From: Acanthornis magna
Taxonomy: Eukaryota; Chordata; Aves; Passeriformes; Acanthizidae
Direction: 5' to 3'
Length of the DNA stretch: 64,000 nucleotides
Assembly: GCA_036785705.1 (NCBI GenBank)
Contig: JAWUZG010000018.1
Coordinates: 7,847,501 to 7,911,500, forward strand
Below the pieces are notes generated by a model. The model searched no databases, was not told where the DNA came from, and worked only from the letters and a program-made list of their open reading frames with translations. The translations under genes were made by a program, and so were the position numbers. Within the stretch, counting starts at the first letter, position 1. Each line of letters opens with the position of its first letter. Of this stretch, positions 1 to 23,100 are shown piece after piece.

Positions 1-7922
<7,922 letters not shown>

Positions 7923-10747
7923 TCAGCTGAGCTGAACAAGCCCCGTGATGCACACCTCCATGACTAGCACTGCTCTGCAGGGCCTTCTGACACAGTAAAA
8001 TTTGTCAAAATCACACTTTAGAGAAGTGACACTTCTTTTTTTCATGCCATCACATCTGCTTTACATTCTTTTCAGGGATGGCAAGCAGGTAACAGAGCAG
8101 CGAATCCATACAACAGCTTCCAGAGTACCATGTGATGAGCTGTTTATTAAAAATAAGAATGATCATTTCCACTAAAATTCTTGAAATTCTGAAAGTTCAG
8201 AGATACTTTTAGACCTTAACAGCTGGAAAGATGGCTCCAAAGAGACGAACTCCTATTTTTTATAACTATTACCCACTTTATTTCAGTAATAAAAAAGACA
8301 AAACATTTGCTTCCCTATGTGTATACTTGTCATTAATGCTTATTTAATACATTCCCTTACCAGATACTGCTGGCACTTCTGGCAAGGTCTATTTCTCCCA
8401 TCAGCCAAGGACTCTGACCTCCATAATAACAAGCTCACTTGAATACCACATTTGTCACTCGTGTTTCCTTCCACTTAGGCAGTGGACTATTTTGTACAGC
8501 ACTGGCATATTGCTGGCCTGACAGTAACCCCCAGGGAGGAGCTGTCCAGTAGCTGAGAGTCTCAATTTATGATCTTTGGCTCCCTTCATTCCTTCAGTTG
8601 GATATTTCAATAGAAATATTTCTATTTTTAGAGAATAAAACAAGGATTTTATTTGCTGATCAGCTACATAATTCAGTTAATGTTACACATTAGACATGTG
8701 TCTGCTTGTAGAATTATTTAATTGCAGTTTGAAGAACTGTTAAACTACTAACATCAGTGTTCTGCTGCTACCAGTTTCTACCTCTAGGTCCTCATGTGTG
8801 CTGGTATTGTCTGTCTCACCATTCAGCTTTGTACGTAAGACCCACATACACACATATTATTAAGCCTATGTAAGTCCTTCCTCTGTTTTAAGCATATTAA
8901 CACGTTAGTATAAACAACCAAAACCATATTTATAGATACATTTACTTTTAAAAACCTCTATAGCAATACTGACTTCTAAAATATATATAAATTAATAAGA
9001 AAACACCACCAAAGACTTATCCATCCACTGGGTCTTCTCCTTGCACATCTTTCCTCGATTTATGCGCTAATCTCTTGCACTGCCTTTACCCTTGGACATC
9101 TCTAAGTGCATTACAGGGATGCATCCTCATGCAGCCCCGTGTGCTCAGTGGCCCTGAGCTTAAACACAGGCACCAGAAGCTCCTGAGAACACTGTGACAC
9201 AGAGACTTGTAAACACATAGCATGACACACAGATGACATGTGTTGTCAGACATTCTTCCATTCCAGATCTTCCAGATGCAGAGACCAAGAATATGTGCAT
9301 AAAAGAAAGGCAAGGCGATGCAGCAAACAGCTATTCTCCGTCATGAGCTAGTGTGACTTTTTGTGAGAATGTATCTTAGGTGGTAGCAAAGCCTTCAACT
9401 GAACTTTCTGTGCCAAAAACTGCCAGTATAAATCACATCAAAAAAGTAGAGAGAAAATACATTTATTTAGTCCTACTTTATGCATAGGAAACAGAGATAC
9501 GGAGAGTTTAAACCATCCAAACTGCAGCTTTGTAACTTTCTGCAAAACATGAATATGTTGTATCAGAGTTCTGTGACTAAAATAAATAACTTCCTCCAGC
9601 AGCAGCTTGCACGTGTAGAATAAGCAGCCAAATATCCATAACAGCAAAATTCAAGCAGCATGGGGTCTATCAATGCTTGATGGCTTCCAGTGGCCATTCT
9701 ATCGTAGCCTTGGGATTTGGGTTCAAGTGGCAGCAGTCGCACCTGTTCTGACAGCACCTGGTTTGTGTCTCAAGGGCCACATGAGGCAGCAGTTTGCCCT
9801 GACACTTGCCCCTTGGAGAGAGGAATTGAAGGACTGGAAACACAGAAATAGTGTAAGATGACTTATTTATGATCATTTATTCTGTCGTGCCTTTGCTTTA
9901 GGACAATCTACAGAGGTGTTGCTGTTCTTGTCAGTATAATAAAATATGCTGTTGGAAACAGCGTTTGGAAAAACAGCATTTGGAAAAACATGCATTGTAC
10001 AAGAGAGAAAAAAAGCCAGAGGCAGAAAAAAGAAGTAGAAAAGGACAGAAATCTATCAGAAAGCATAAGTGTTATGGAAATAAAAATACAGGGCTACTAT
10101 CTTGGAAAAGGCTCCTTGAAATTCCAATTTAATTTCTGAGAACATATCAATTATCACTAACTTTCAGAAATTCTGTGGAGGAGTGGGAAGGGTGGCACAG
10201 ACGGACCTCCCAACTTTATCATTGTCCAGAGGAGCATCTCCACAGCATCACAACACAGAGAAAGTCAGCGTCTGTAGAGGAATGACTTAAAAGAGTCATA
10301 GAGGGGAGCCAAGGAGCCTGGAAAGTGGTGTATGAGTGATGTGAAAGACAGGTCCGGTCTGGGAGCACAAGAAATGGAATGAAGCCAGGTCACTCTGCCC
10401 ACTGCTGTGTGCCTGGAACAGCACACACCTGACCTCACGAGGAGGAAGAGGAGGGCATGTGAATGCCTGCCAAGGACATGCCACTGTGAAGAGCACACTC
10501 TGCAACTGAGTGAAGTGAAAAAGAAATTTGGGAGAGCTGAAGGAAAGCTGTAAAGCCTTAAAGTCACAGCCAGTGAAGGCACCTGAGATCAGCTGAGCCT
10601 ATAGCCCCAGGATTCCAGCCTCAGTCATTTCAAGGTGCTGGAGATGTGCTCAAGGACTCCCTTCCTCCTGGAACTTACTGTCCTTTGAAATACAAATCTG
10701 AGTGCCTGGAGTTGAAAGAAGCTGTTTTATGCTTTGGCTGCATAAGT

Positions 10748-11085
10748 TGGAGCTGGGCAGAGATTACAATACTGTGGCATCTTACAAATCACTTCTCAGA
10801 GTCAGTGTCTGCAAGGTACCCTGTGTAACCACTGGACCAGATGGGTCTGTACTGGCCTGTGTTCAAACATGGAAGCTTGGTAACCACTGCCAAAAGCTAC
10901 CCAATCAAACCACTGTGGAGCTGGGCAGAGATTACAATACTGTGGCATCTTACAAATCACTTCTCAGAGTCAGTGTCTGCAAGGTACCCTGTGTAACCAC
11001 TGGACCAGATGGGTCTGTACTGGCCTGTGTTCAAACATGGAAGCTTGGTAACCACTGCCAAAAGCTACCCAATCAAACCACTGTG
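10748..11085. repeat. Perfect 168-bp tandem duplication
   Basis: Copy 1 (10748-10915) and copy 2 (10916-11083) appear identical base for base, and the match runs on two bases to 11085. The unit begins TGGAGCTGGGCAGAGATTAC and ends CAATCAAACCACTG. It is not a known transposon end and shows no bounding inverted repeats. Because 168 is divisible by three, the duplication preserves a chance plus-strand ORF (10702-11118) whose protein contains the same 56 residues twice. I do not regard that ORF as a gene. Identity implies either a very recent event or an assembly duplication. Confidence 0.95.
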
Positions 11086-12684
11086 TTTTTGGAATGGTCT
11101 TTAAACACTTTGTCATGAGTTTTGCAACTTTAACACATATCTGAATGTGGGTGAAATAATTCACCAAAAAAAGATACCTGATGATCTTTTTCATGGAGGA
11201 CGAATCCGGCATTGTCTTTTCCCCAGAAAGCTTTCCAAAAAAATTTTCAGTGAAACAGCTTTATTTTAGCTCAGATCATAGAACAAAAAAATGTATATTA
11301 GGATTTCCTGTAGGAGTTTTTCAGCAAGGTAGCTTCCAAACATGAATTTAAATGGGTAATGCATTGACCACATAATTATAGTGATTAATTTCTAATACTT
11401 CATTCTTTTCAGCATTGCAGTGAACATATTGGAAGAAGTTCTTAACATACTGCAATGCTAGGAAAGAAAGATTGTTATACCTGTTAGCATCCTACATCTA
11501 TTGGAAACTACAAATATCTTACTGCAGGACTTGTATCAATAAGCTGTCTAATGAAACTAGATTAAACCCACATGACACGGTTAGAGATGCATAAATACTT
11601 CTCTATCTGTGTTCTTTATTCATATATCTCTGTAATTAGTCCAGTTACACATGGAATCAATGTCATGTGCTGGTAAAAACCCAGACTCTCAGCCCAGTAG
11701 TCTTTCATGCATGAAATCAGAAGGTTAGAACAGAAAAAATATTCTTGGTATCCATGCTATAGCTTTTCAAATATATATTTAAATTGACACAAGTATCAAT
11801 GTGTTATCTTATGAAAAATTAAGTGCACATATTCAGTCTTTTGTTCAGTTATGAATAAATACTGTTTAGCAGAAGTTACATGCGTCAATGCAAAAATCTG
11901 AATGCAGAAAACATGAAAAAGAAAGGGAAATGCTGAACTCCTCATTCTGTTCCTGTCTGGTGCCTAACTGGGAATTTATGTTAGGCTATATATATGATTT
12001 ATGAAATGGCACTGTTACAGGAATAAATGCCTAATACAAACCTGGGAGATTTATTACAGCGATAAATCACCTCTAAAGTTGGTGTAAACTTTGTGCCTTA
12101 AGAACAACTAAAGAGAAAGGAACTCTCTCCCTGAGCTAGCAGCTCATCTTTCAGTCCCCACCCCAGCCAAACCCTGGTGTGTTCAGGCAGTGACCCCACA
12201 GCAGCAGAGGGTTTCCAGCCCCACCAGAAGGACCACCTGTGGTCACCCAGCCTAGTGACCTCCTGCACAGCTCAGGAGCCCAAATTCTGCCCATACAGGG
12301 TGGAGTCTGGGGATCCTGAGAGCCTGATCAGGGCAAGGGCTCCCAGAGGAGCAGTCTTCAAAGAGAGGTGTTTTGAGGAAACAACTACCCTGTAACAAAG
12401 TTCGGTTTTGGGGGAGAAAAAAAGTCTGTGCAGCTCTAGACATGATCAAGTAAAATGGCTTTTGTCTGTAAGGCAAGGCATATAGGGAAGATTCACATAT
12501 CCTGAACAAAGTACTGTCTCAATGAAAGGTTTTGTTATTTGCAATTGAAGGCCCCTCTAGAGAACAGCTGTGGGAGAGAAGTAGTGGAAGTGGGAAAAAA
12601 ATCGTGGAAGATAGCTGCTGGGGAAACAACCCAATGTTCTTCAGTGAGAGAGCAAAAGGCTGTTAGTTTCTACCCAGGCCTTAT

Positions 12685-12760
12685 TTATTAAAAAAAACCC
12701 AAACAAAAAACCAACCAACCAAACAAAACGTAACCTAACCAATGAATAAACCCCCCAAAA
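12685..12760. repeat. A/C-rich low-complexity tract
   Basis: The tract is AAACCC, AAAC and CCAACCAACC units with almost no T or G on the plus strand. In gene sense it is a GT-rich intronic run. Similar AAAACCCAAAC snippets occur near 5808, 6745 and 58518. Confidence 0.75.
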
Positions 12761-15700
12761 ATGTGGGACAAAACCCATGGGAAAATACATTTCAGGAATA
12801 CTGCTAGCGAGAGATGCAATGCAGCTCCTGAGTTTCTTCCATTTCTGTAGATCTACAGAGAGAATAAGAATTTTGCAAAAATACATAGCTCAATCTTTAT
12901 AGAGGTGTTCTGTCACCTGTTAGATTATTTTAACTTGCACTTTGTATTTGATTGAATAATACCCCACCAGATATGACATTACAGTCAGATATGACAGCTG
13001 TATTCCCAGCTAATCCTGCTGAGAGAGCTGGGAACAGAAGGTGTGACAGGGGCGCACTGAGTCACAGCTTCGCGCTACAGACTCTTCTATCTGTCTCCAG
13101 CTCTTCTCCACAGGATAATTAAGTAAAACAGGCACTTTGTTTGTAGAAAATGGTATAGTTCATTAACCACATTAATTTGTACCATTTGGATATTTTCTGC
13201 ATTAGATTAAAGGCCACTTGAGTAAAAAACACTTAATATTCTTAGTCTATGGCAAACCAAAAGTGCAAACCACAAAACCAAATTAAAACACACAAATAAT
13301 ACAAAACCTTGCAAACTCCAGTGTTAAAATAATTAGTATTTATAATAATTAAAGAATTAGTTTTTAATGCAATATGGTGTGAAAGACTTTTTTTGTTGAT
13401 TAATTGGCCTTTGTTTTAGCATCTATATATAACCTGCTATTCCAGCATCATTTAGAAAGCCTGTTCCAGAGGTATTCTGAACGTTTTTGCAAGGCAACCC
13501 ATATCATTCAGGGTAAATAAAATAAACAAATCAAGCAATGGTGCAGAACAAAAATATTGATTCACTCTGTTCTAACATCAGTAGTTAAAATGTTATTTCT
13601 TGGTTCTCAGGTAATTTACACTAAAATGGTTGACATACAACAACAAGGCTATTACATAAAATACAATAAATCACGCAAAATTCTTTCTAGGTAACTAGTT
13701 CTACAGCAGATATTCCATGCAAGAAAGATACAAGAATACCCTTATCTGAACCATCTGATAATTTCCTCTTCAGTGAAGTTATCCCCCTCTTGAATATTAA
13801 TTAGTGCATTTTCCTATAATTTTTACTTCCATAAATCAGCGCACTCAAGCAGAATTTTATGAGCAATCCGTTACTGACTGAATAATTTTTCTCTGAAAAT
13901 TTGTTCAATGAAGGTAAAATGCTTATCATATAACAGATGAACCCAAATAATTTCAGTACTTTTAAGATATTTTTCTTTAGTTGATTTATAACAACTCCCT
14001 TTGAAATACAGCTGTTTGCTGGAAGCCTGAGGAATATATTTAATTTTTAATTTATTTTAATTTATTAATTTAGGGTTTTTTAATGGTAAGAGAAATCAGC
14101 AGTATGTAGGCCATTCTGATAAATTCTGAACAAAATTATTACATTGGATTTTTGGTTTTATGGTAACACTTTCGGTCATTGGAATATTTGATGAGTTTTG
14201 GTTTTTTTTGTTATTATTGCTTTTTGACTTTTTTTTGGTGTTGGCTTTTGTTTGTGAAAACTGAACATCAACATTAAATTTCTACTCTGGTACTTGTCAA
14301 CATTTCTTTTTGTTTCACAGTTTTAATTCTGAAGAGCTACGAAAGGATATAATTTAAAATATGCTTAACTTATAACTACATGTAAATAGTCTTTTAAGCA
14401 TTTCTGCTGTATTTTCAGACTCACTCTATAACATCACAACCCCAATCATAGTCCAACTTTCTGTTCTATTTGAATGTGAAGAAAATTTTTTTACTGAGCT
14501 ATGGCTATGAGTCTATATGATAGAATTAAATTTATAATTGTTTTCAGTAACAATGATGTTTAGCCACTTCTGTTCATATTGCATTATTAAAACCAAAAAT
14601 CCCAATGATGACAACAACGATGAGAGAGTTTTACTTTAATAAAAGTACAGAAGTGTCCCTTACATACTCATCCCCTCCACAGATGGCAGTAGTGTGAAAA
14701 TACCTGAATTAAAGACTGACAACTGTGTTCAGTCCTAGGCAAGAGAAATATTCATACAGTCACATCACTGTATGAGGACTTAAGAAAAAACCCCTAACCC
14801 CTATCTATTCTAGGCTTATTACTTCTACAATAATCTGAAAGAAATACGAAGCCATCAGACATGATTTCCTGTCAGGAATTCAGGTTGACGGACCATTAGA
14901 ACAAAATGCTGCTTGTTCTGAGCCTGCAGGCTTGAAACCTGTGAACCTCAGTCTTTAAAACTCAGTGTGACATGTCAGGCTTTCTTCATGAAATATTTTA
15001 ACAAACAAATTGTTCATACTAGCAATGTACAGTTACACCACCGTATAGCTACATTCATCCTGAAAGACCCCAACAGTAGAAACCGTGGACCAAATTTTCA
15101 GAGCAGCTGGGACTGAAGAGTTCCCCCTGTCCTGTTCAAGATGGGTAACAGACCATGTCTTCACTGTCTATGATTTCTGGAAACTGTTGAAGTTTTTGGG
15201 ACACATGGCCTCAAATGCTGCTAATTAAAGAAATTGGTTGCTGCTACAGGATGGTAGGCAAGGTATGAGGAGCAGTAGTTGTAGAAATAATGAATGTAAG
15301 ACAATTTTAAAAAATTGTTTTCCTTACTGTGGCAAATAACCAAAACAAATACAGCAAATAGCAGTATCTGTTTGCTAACAAACAGAAAGGAAAAGGAACA
15401 GAGTCAGGAGATGCACTTTGACTAGAAGTAACAGCTGAAGACAGTAACAGTCTTGCTGTGATGAAAGATATAAGCCCTCTTTCTGACAAAACTCAGAAAC
15501 AGGTCACCAAAGCCATAACTCAGTGTTTCCAAAAATGTGAAATTTCTGGAGTAGGACAGATAACATCTGGAGATTCAAAGGAAACAACTCCTTTGACTGT
15601 TTGCTTGGTCAAACTGATACCATTTGACTCCGCTTGTTCATGCAGTTCTCGTTCTGAGCTATTTTTTTTCCTCTGAAAGTCTGTTACTGGTGTTTATTTA

Positions 15701-17083
15701 CCTTTCTACACAGCACGTTGGCTACCAAAAAACAGTCTGGACCCTAGAGCAGTGTTCATTGCAACATAAAACTAATAAACTTTTGCATTTAGCTCTTAGC
15801 CGTGGAGTTAGTCAGAAATAGATGAGATGAACAGAAAATTTTTCTTTGCTGTGCATTGTGTCTGGGCATAAGGAAAATAAAATATTTTTATTGCCTTACA
15901 TACATTAATTCTACATCTCCTGTTCTATATATTTATTAGTTTGCGCTTTTGCAAGTATAAATATTTTATACTATTTCACAGAAGAAACAGTATATTTTTT
16001 TTACTAGGCTTTCCGTATCCGATCTCTATTAATCTGAATAACGTACCTAGGTCACTTACACAGCTTTTGAATAAATTTTTTTCATGGTTGCGTGAAGCTC
16101 TAAAACACATTGTGTGCATTTTTCCAGCAGTAAATTTCTTCAGGGTTAGAGTTGTGAGCCATGAGCAAGTAATTAATGATCATTCAGGAAAAGCTGCTAG
16201 TTCAGGTGGGAGGAGGGCTGTCAAGTGTCAAAGAATTCACATTTTGAAAGCTTCAATTAAGATAATTTGTAAAATCTATTGTTAGAGGGATAAAGTTCAT
16301 AAGTTTTTCTGCTGCTGAGAACTGCAGGTGTCACCTCCAGCAACTCCTTTATTCAACAGATACAATTACCTTTCAAATACTAGGGGTTCATTTTTCTTTA
16401 GAAATGCCACTAATTATAAAGAATTGAAATCACTTCTGCTACAGAACTGTTAAAAGCTACACATTTTCTCTATGTTGCTCTTTAAGAGAGAATAATTCAA
16501 ACAAAACATAAAATAGGTATTAATCCCAAAATATATGTTGAATGACATTGCATTTAATATATTCAATGGGCATGTTATCCTCCCCCAACCCCCCCAAAAA
16601 ATTCAATGAATATTGAAAGCAATTCTAGTCTTATTTCTTTATATTCTAAAAAACCATTTTGTTCACTCAAAGCTAATCAGGAGAGAAATTCTCAACAACT
16701 TGACTCGGTAGAAGTAGGTGAAAATACTCCTGCCCCCGGGTGTAGGCAGGAGCTCTTTCCATTGCTAGAGAACACCAGAAATGGAAAGGTAAATCAGACC
16801 TCCCGTGGCTGTGCTTCACAGCCCACACAAACTAAAGCAATGGCACTGGCAGGGCAGGCCACGATGGCTGCAGCTGGGAGGACAAGACACCAATCCGAGG
16901 GATATTTCCTTTGGATGGAGAGCAGTCACAGCATGGGAGTGTCACATTGGGGCTGGGGACGGCGCCAGGGGTCTCCAAAAACCTTCAGCTGACAGCGATA
17001 TGCGCTGTCTCCAGGTTATTACAAGTTTCTGAGCTGAACCATGACTCATATTTGGAGTATTTAACTCATATTTGTGCAGCATA

Positions 17084-17124
17084 TTTTAATTCCCAAATTT
17101 AATTCCCGATTTTAATTCCCAAAA
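17084..17124. repeat. TTTTAATTCCCAAA-type minirepeat, three copies
   Basis: Three adjacent copies of TTTAATTCCC with A-rich or GA spacers are present (period about 12-15). Just upstream, ACTCATATTTG also occurs twice. Confidence 0.85.
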
Positions 17125-20100
17125 AAGCCTTACAACTATCAATAAACCAAGCTTTTTCTTAAATATCTGGGATGGCTGTGTAATGGCTTCTAGTTTATAG
17201 AATAAAAAATTTTGAAAATTAAGCTAACCTTTCAAATCTACTACTTTTTAACTAAATATAGAACAACACAGGCTTATTTATTTCTTTTTAACATCATACA
17301 CTTTTCTGCTACAGAGTGGAGTTTTTTTCCACTCAAGCTCCAACTCTTTCTCCAAATGGACTGGCATAATGCCTCTGTGGGAAGCCATGAGTGTTAGAAG
17401 TTTTTACATCCCACTCTGAATGGTGAAGGTAAAACATCACACAAAGCTTCTGTAAATGTCTATTTCAGGCAGTAATACTGATACTGCATTTCACTGCAGT
17501 ACTTTTATGTCTACATGCATGCTATCACACCTTTGGATGTGTTTCACATCCAAGAGCTGATTTTTATTTTTTTCCCTCATGACATTTCAGACTGAACGAA
17601 CCTCGTGACTTTCAATGTGACCCTTTTATGACAACAGTTCTGCTGTGAATACATCTGCACCCTAGCATTCAGAGTAAGAGCATGGACTGATTTAAACTTT
17701 AAATATCAAAGTATCTTTGATGCACCTCAGGGCACAGCAATGATTTCCTCTGAGTTTTCTTTTGTTTACTTTATAATGTCAATTTAACACGCTGAATATA
17801 CCATTATTGTTTCCATTGTATTCAGCTGTGCTATGGAAGACTTCCCTCACATTCCATAAACCATGACAAATATTATAGAATTCTCAAAAAAGAGACAAGC
17901 ATAAGTGAAACATCTTTTTTTAATGGCCTGGTTTGTTAATGTTTCTCAGCTGTGTCTGAAAATGTAATTGCTATAAAAAGTAACAGTTGAAAAATGAAGA
18001 TCTTGCTACCATAAAATTACTATTTTTTTCAAATTCACCTGAGTTTGAATTTTACTGATTTCTCTTTCCTGTGGTCAGAGCGTGACTGGAAACATACCAC
18101 TGATCTGATTCTGTCATCTTTATGTATAGTAAATAGAAACCTATTTTAAAAGTAGGAATTTAAGTAAAATCACACAGACTTGTGTTTGATCACTCTAAGT
18201 TCAGCCTTATCCATGCTCCACTGAACCCAGCAGGACTTCTGCAGGGAAATGTGACTCGTCTGCAGAAATACTTGCAGGATTAAAGACCAGAATAACTACT
18301 TCTGAGATGTTACGTGGCATAAAAGAGTGAAGTCAGAATGCCTGAAGCCACTGGGTAAGACTTCAACAGACTCCTGCTTTCTTCTCTCTAGTGCCACTGT
18401 TTTAAAAATAGCAGCCATCGACAGAGAGGAAGTCAGGGCTGCATTTTATTGCAATGAGCAGCTAGAAAATTCCTCTGGCCACATGTGCATCTTTGCAGAC
18501 ACTGCAGGCTTTTAGACAAATGGAACAAGGTAAGACTTTATACAGAGGATCAAGAATCTCACTTAGAGATAAATGAGAATGAAGGACTTGAAGATAAAGG
18601 AACCCAGGATTGTATTAGATCATCTGGTTCAAATACAGTCCTCAGGGACTTCAGGCTGTATTTAATTTAAAAAATATGTTTGTTTCATTTCTCCATTTGT
18701 TGTTTCTATTGAGAAGTTGATACAGATGCAGCTTCTCTAGTAGCTAGGAGTTTTTTTTCCAAATTGTATTCTAAATTTATTCATGGGTAGCTAACCCCTA
18801 ATTTTGGGTCTTTGTTGCTATTTTCTACAGCAACACTTGCCTTCAGAATATTCTCCCTTCTCAGTGTTATTTTCCCTTTTGCCCATGTTCTTAGAAATTA
18901 CATTCTCAGCCTTTTCTGTTAGGCACTACGAAGTTATTCTGTATCTTTTCATATACAAATCTATTTTCTTCACCTTCACTGTAGCCCTTCTTTGCAGCCC
19001 TTCTGTGCCAACTGCTGCATGAGCAGTTTTGTGTTCCCACATTCAGCTCTAAATCATCTCAAAAATGATGACATGATGCCTGACAACACAATGAGCATTT
19101 TTCACATTACAATACAAAGAGACAATGCATGACAATATGATGTATTAGGTCTTTAAGAAAACTTGTAAAAGAATGTGCATACAGAGTGCTCATATAAAAC
19201 AATCTTTCAAATTACTTAGATAAAATATAATCAGCTATGAGGAAGTCTTCCATGTGATATTTAGAGATATTATTCTTATATTCTTCCTTAGCTAACTGAC
19301 ATTTTTCAGACATCCTTAAATCCTCACCCCTGTTCTGAATTTCTAAGCCTCTTTTTCTCTCCAGCTCATGCAGGCATACATGTCCCATTCTTAGAAATGG
19401 GCAAAATGCAAAAGATTTCAACAAAATCACTAATCTCAAACTTGAAGTGTCACTGAAATAACACAAATGTGGCTTGAGTTATCATGATCAGGAAATAGAA
19501 ACAAAATCAACTCCTGAGATTTCTGGAACTTCCATGAGTATTACTGCTTGTTGTAATAAAAGGAAATTTTTTTCTTTCCAAAGACTGCCAAGGAACCCTT
19601 GGGGAATTATCAATGGAAGAAGGAACATTACCACACACCTTCCTGTGCACTAATGGGGCTGATCTCCCTCCCAGATGAAGTGATCAAATGGTGGGCAACA
19701 CACTTGTGCTACACACACACACTTTTTACAGATCTTACTGTCACAATAGGGTCTGCTGTTATTTCTACTCATTCCCAGGGCTAAAATAAGCCCAGTGCTC
19801 CAGTGCACCATTTCCAGAGCCAGCAAATTTGCAGAGATTTGAAAGCTACAATACTTATTCAATTTCTGAAAGAAGGTGACAAAAGAAGATTGCTTCAAAG
19901 ACAGGTATTTTATCAAAGCAGTCCACCTCCTCCCATCCTTCCATTTAGTTACAGACAGGGATCGTACCCAACCTCCCCCACCATGGTTTCCTGACCCTTC
20001 TCTGCAGCAGTGCCTTCTCCACTTATCAAAACTGGACAGAGAGGTGATACACTTAACAGAATATACTTCTAAGGAAGAAATACCAATAAATCACTTTATA

Positions 20101-23100
20101 CGAAGCTAATGCATGGAAATGTTTTATGCCAGGTTCCAAGTTCTCAGGGTCTTGACTGTCTTCTTGTTATTCTTATTTTCACTAGGAAGGTTATCTGGAA
20201 GCTCATGCCAATGTTGCTGTAATCCCCAATTAATCAATTGATCAGTTTTTTTCCTCCACATGTTCTACTATCTGACACATCTTAACATGTCGGCAGAAGA
20301 GCCTTCTCTGGTTCAGAGAGTGGATGTTTAATTGTTTCAGTGAATTGGAAAAACTTCAGAGACAAAGACTACAAGTCCCTCATTCCAAAATGCATGACAG
20401 ACTCACTGACAAGTGGGGTCAACATCCCTGCAGGCAAATCAGGAAACTGAATTGCACACATTCTGGGTAAGTTTTTGGGTGTTTGTTTGCTTGTTTGTCT
20501 TTTAAACTATTTGGCTAGGCAAAAGGGGCCAGTCTGCAGCAGGCTTTGTAAAACTACAATGCACATTTTCAGTTCTCCCAGCAAAATCAAAAATCACTTG
20601 CTGGCACAGCAACTGCTGTAAAGGCACAACGGGTGAATGGGGAGTCGAAGAAAATAGCTAAAAATAAGCAGAACCTTCTCTTTTTTCTGTTTAAGTCAGG
20701 TTTTAGACTATCTTTCCAGACAGACATTGATTCTGCAGACGCAGCTGAACGTGACAGTGTTCAGTCCACGAAGAGACAGCCACACAGGTTTAATTGAGAA
20801 AGTGGGAATGAATTTTAGCTTTTCCTTTTTTCTTAAATATTAACTAAGTCAAAGAAGAAAGATATTTCACAGGTTCCTAAGCCTGTCTATCACTACCCAC
20901 ATTTCCAAGAAGCTGCACACTATCTACCCATTCTGTGAAGGCATTGCAAATCAATGCATTTGCTCATGAGGCATAACAGCACAAATGCTCTCTGGAGACC
21001 CTGAAAATGTTCTTTTACTTTTTTCCTTTGATTTGTTTTCTCAGTTGATTTTTGGCTTTTGCATTTTGTCTCCTTAGGAGTCAGAACCAATCTCCTCAGT
21101 TTTTTCTATTTACTCGTTGCTGGATGACAATTCTTCATTTGAAATGTATCCTATATTTATTTCATATCCAGCAAATATTTTCACTTGTGTATAATTAACC
21201 AAATAGACACAATGAAGTAACTGTCTAGACCAGCATGGCTCCTAATCTATAGAACAATAAGCAATTTTTGAAGGGTAATTTTCTTTCAGATCACAGATTG
21301 ACAATATCAAGCATAAGGGCCCCTTTAATTTTTAGAAAGTGAAAGCTTTCTGCTGTTTTTCTTTTGACAAAAATGAAGTACCAAACCACATAAAAGCCTG
21401 AACATACCTGTTGCTAGTATTACTGTTTCAGTCCTCAAAAATATCTGCAAGCTGTAAAGCTGAGTTTAGAAAAATGAAACAAATAAACTCCCTCCACAGT
21501 TTATAGTGACAGCTGATCCTCGCTGTAAAGGAGCAGATGGGACTCATGCATATGCTATCAGAAAATGGTTTGCACAACATCTAAGCTATCAAGAAGGTAT
21601 TAGATATTCTAAGAAGAGAGAAAATATTCTACTTTTAAAGGCAATTTTATGTTCTAGAAAGTTAAAGCAGTATTTTTATAAATTCAGTTCCTCATGTTAT
21701 TTATTATCTTCAAATGGGATAATTTTTCCAAGTACCAATAGCTCAATGAACATAAACTAAATTCATCCTAACTTAAGATTTGTACTTATGGAATCATTGC
21801 AAATCATGTGTTTGTAGTGTAACTACCCGAGGAATTAAAATACTGAGGATTAGTTAACAGTAGTACCTGTTTAAGCAGTACAAACAAATGGCAAGACTTC
21901 TACAAAGGCTAAAAGTATAAAAAAAAAGCAACTATATAATAAAGAATATATCTTAATTTTTTTGGGAAAACCCCTTTTACTACCAGAGAGGTGGGAAAGT
22001 TATTCCTGAACTTCAGTCTTGTATCTTTAAACCACCAGAGTGCTACAGAAGAATACTAAAGTGTGAAATTTTCCTGCTAAAGGGGTGTCATAAAATATCA
22101 CTCAGAAGGTGGCAATAAGAAATACCTGTTTATTCCAGAAAAATTTGGCCTGATAAGGTAAAAGTTTTCATGATCATAAGAAAGTTGAAAAGGAGGAAAG
22201 GGTTCAGTTGCTTTGTTTCTGCAAAACCTAGAAGTTATCACACCAAGAATAACAAAGGATGTGTGCATGAGATGTGGTAGACGTGGATTTCTTTGCCTAA
22301 GAATGCCAAAATTTTGCTGTTTCAGACAGAGAATTAACAAATCCATGGAAAACTATGAAAGTGTTAGAAGCTATGCCTCAGAAAGACCCTAAGCTGAGAA
22401 AAATGTACACTGGTTCTCAAAAAGTGTCTCTCCTACTTGCCCTGCTTGTATTTTGACCCACACACTTCCCTACAGCCACTGCACTGGAGAAAAACAGAAG
22501 TACAAACTGAAGATAAATCTGCCCCCATTAAAGTCAGCTAAAATATTGCTATTGATTTGCAGAGATATCGGAATATGATTCTTCACACCTTCTTCTCAAC
22601 AGCCGAAGAGTCAATTACTGAGATTTTCATTGAAAGCAATTCACTGTTAAGTGCTACCGAGATATTCCCACTATTGTTAGCTATGATAAACATTTGAACA
22701 CACAGAGGAAAGGTGGAGAGGCCAACTAGGTAGCTACTGGTACACTATTAATGCTCTTTGGCATTAACAGCACTCAGAACAGTGAAAAACACAACAGAAG
22801 CGTTAATTTCAAAGAATTTCTGTAGAAAGCAAGTAACATCTAACAAAAGGTCTTTGTCCTAGATGTATCTGCAGAAACTTTGCTCCAAAGAGATTATAAA
22901 GTACAACACAAATCTTGAATAGCATCAGTAAAGAGAAAGAAGCTAAATGAAGAAAACCAGAATCCATTTTGAAGAATGGTGAGGTGAAGGAGAAAAGTAG
23001 AGGGTTAATCTTCATATGCTGAAAATATAACATGTAAGAACATACTGATCTGCAAGTTCTAAAAGTAGGTGGAACATATCTGTAATAGGGAAAAAACCTA

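Noticed and set aside
10702..11118. 138-codon plus-strand ORF with an internal 56-residue repeat
   Set aside because: Its length is explained by the 168-bp tandem duplication, which happens to be a multiple of three; the single-copy reading frame is short and looks like no known protein.
18600..18660. Possible antisense CR1 piece (GATCATCTGGTTCAAAT)
   Set aside because: Only one short block matches, without the following conserved blocks.
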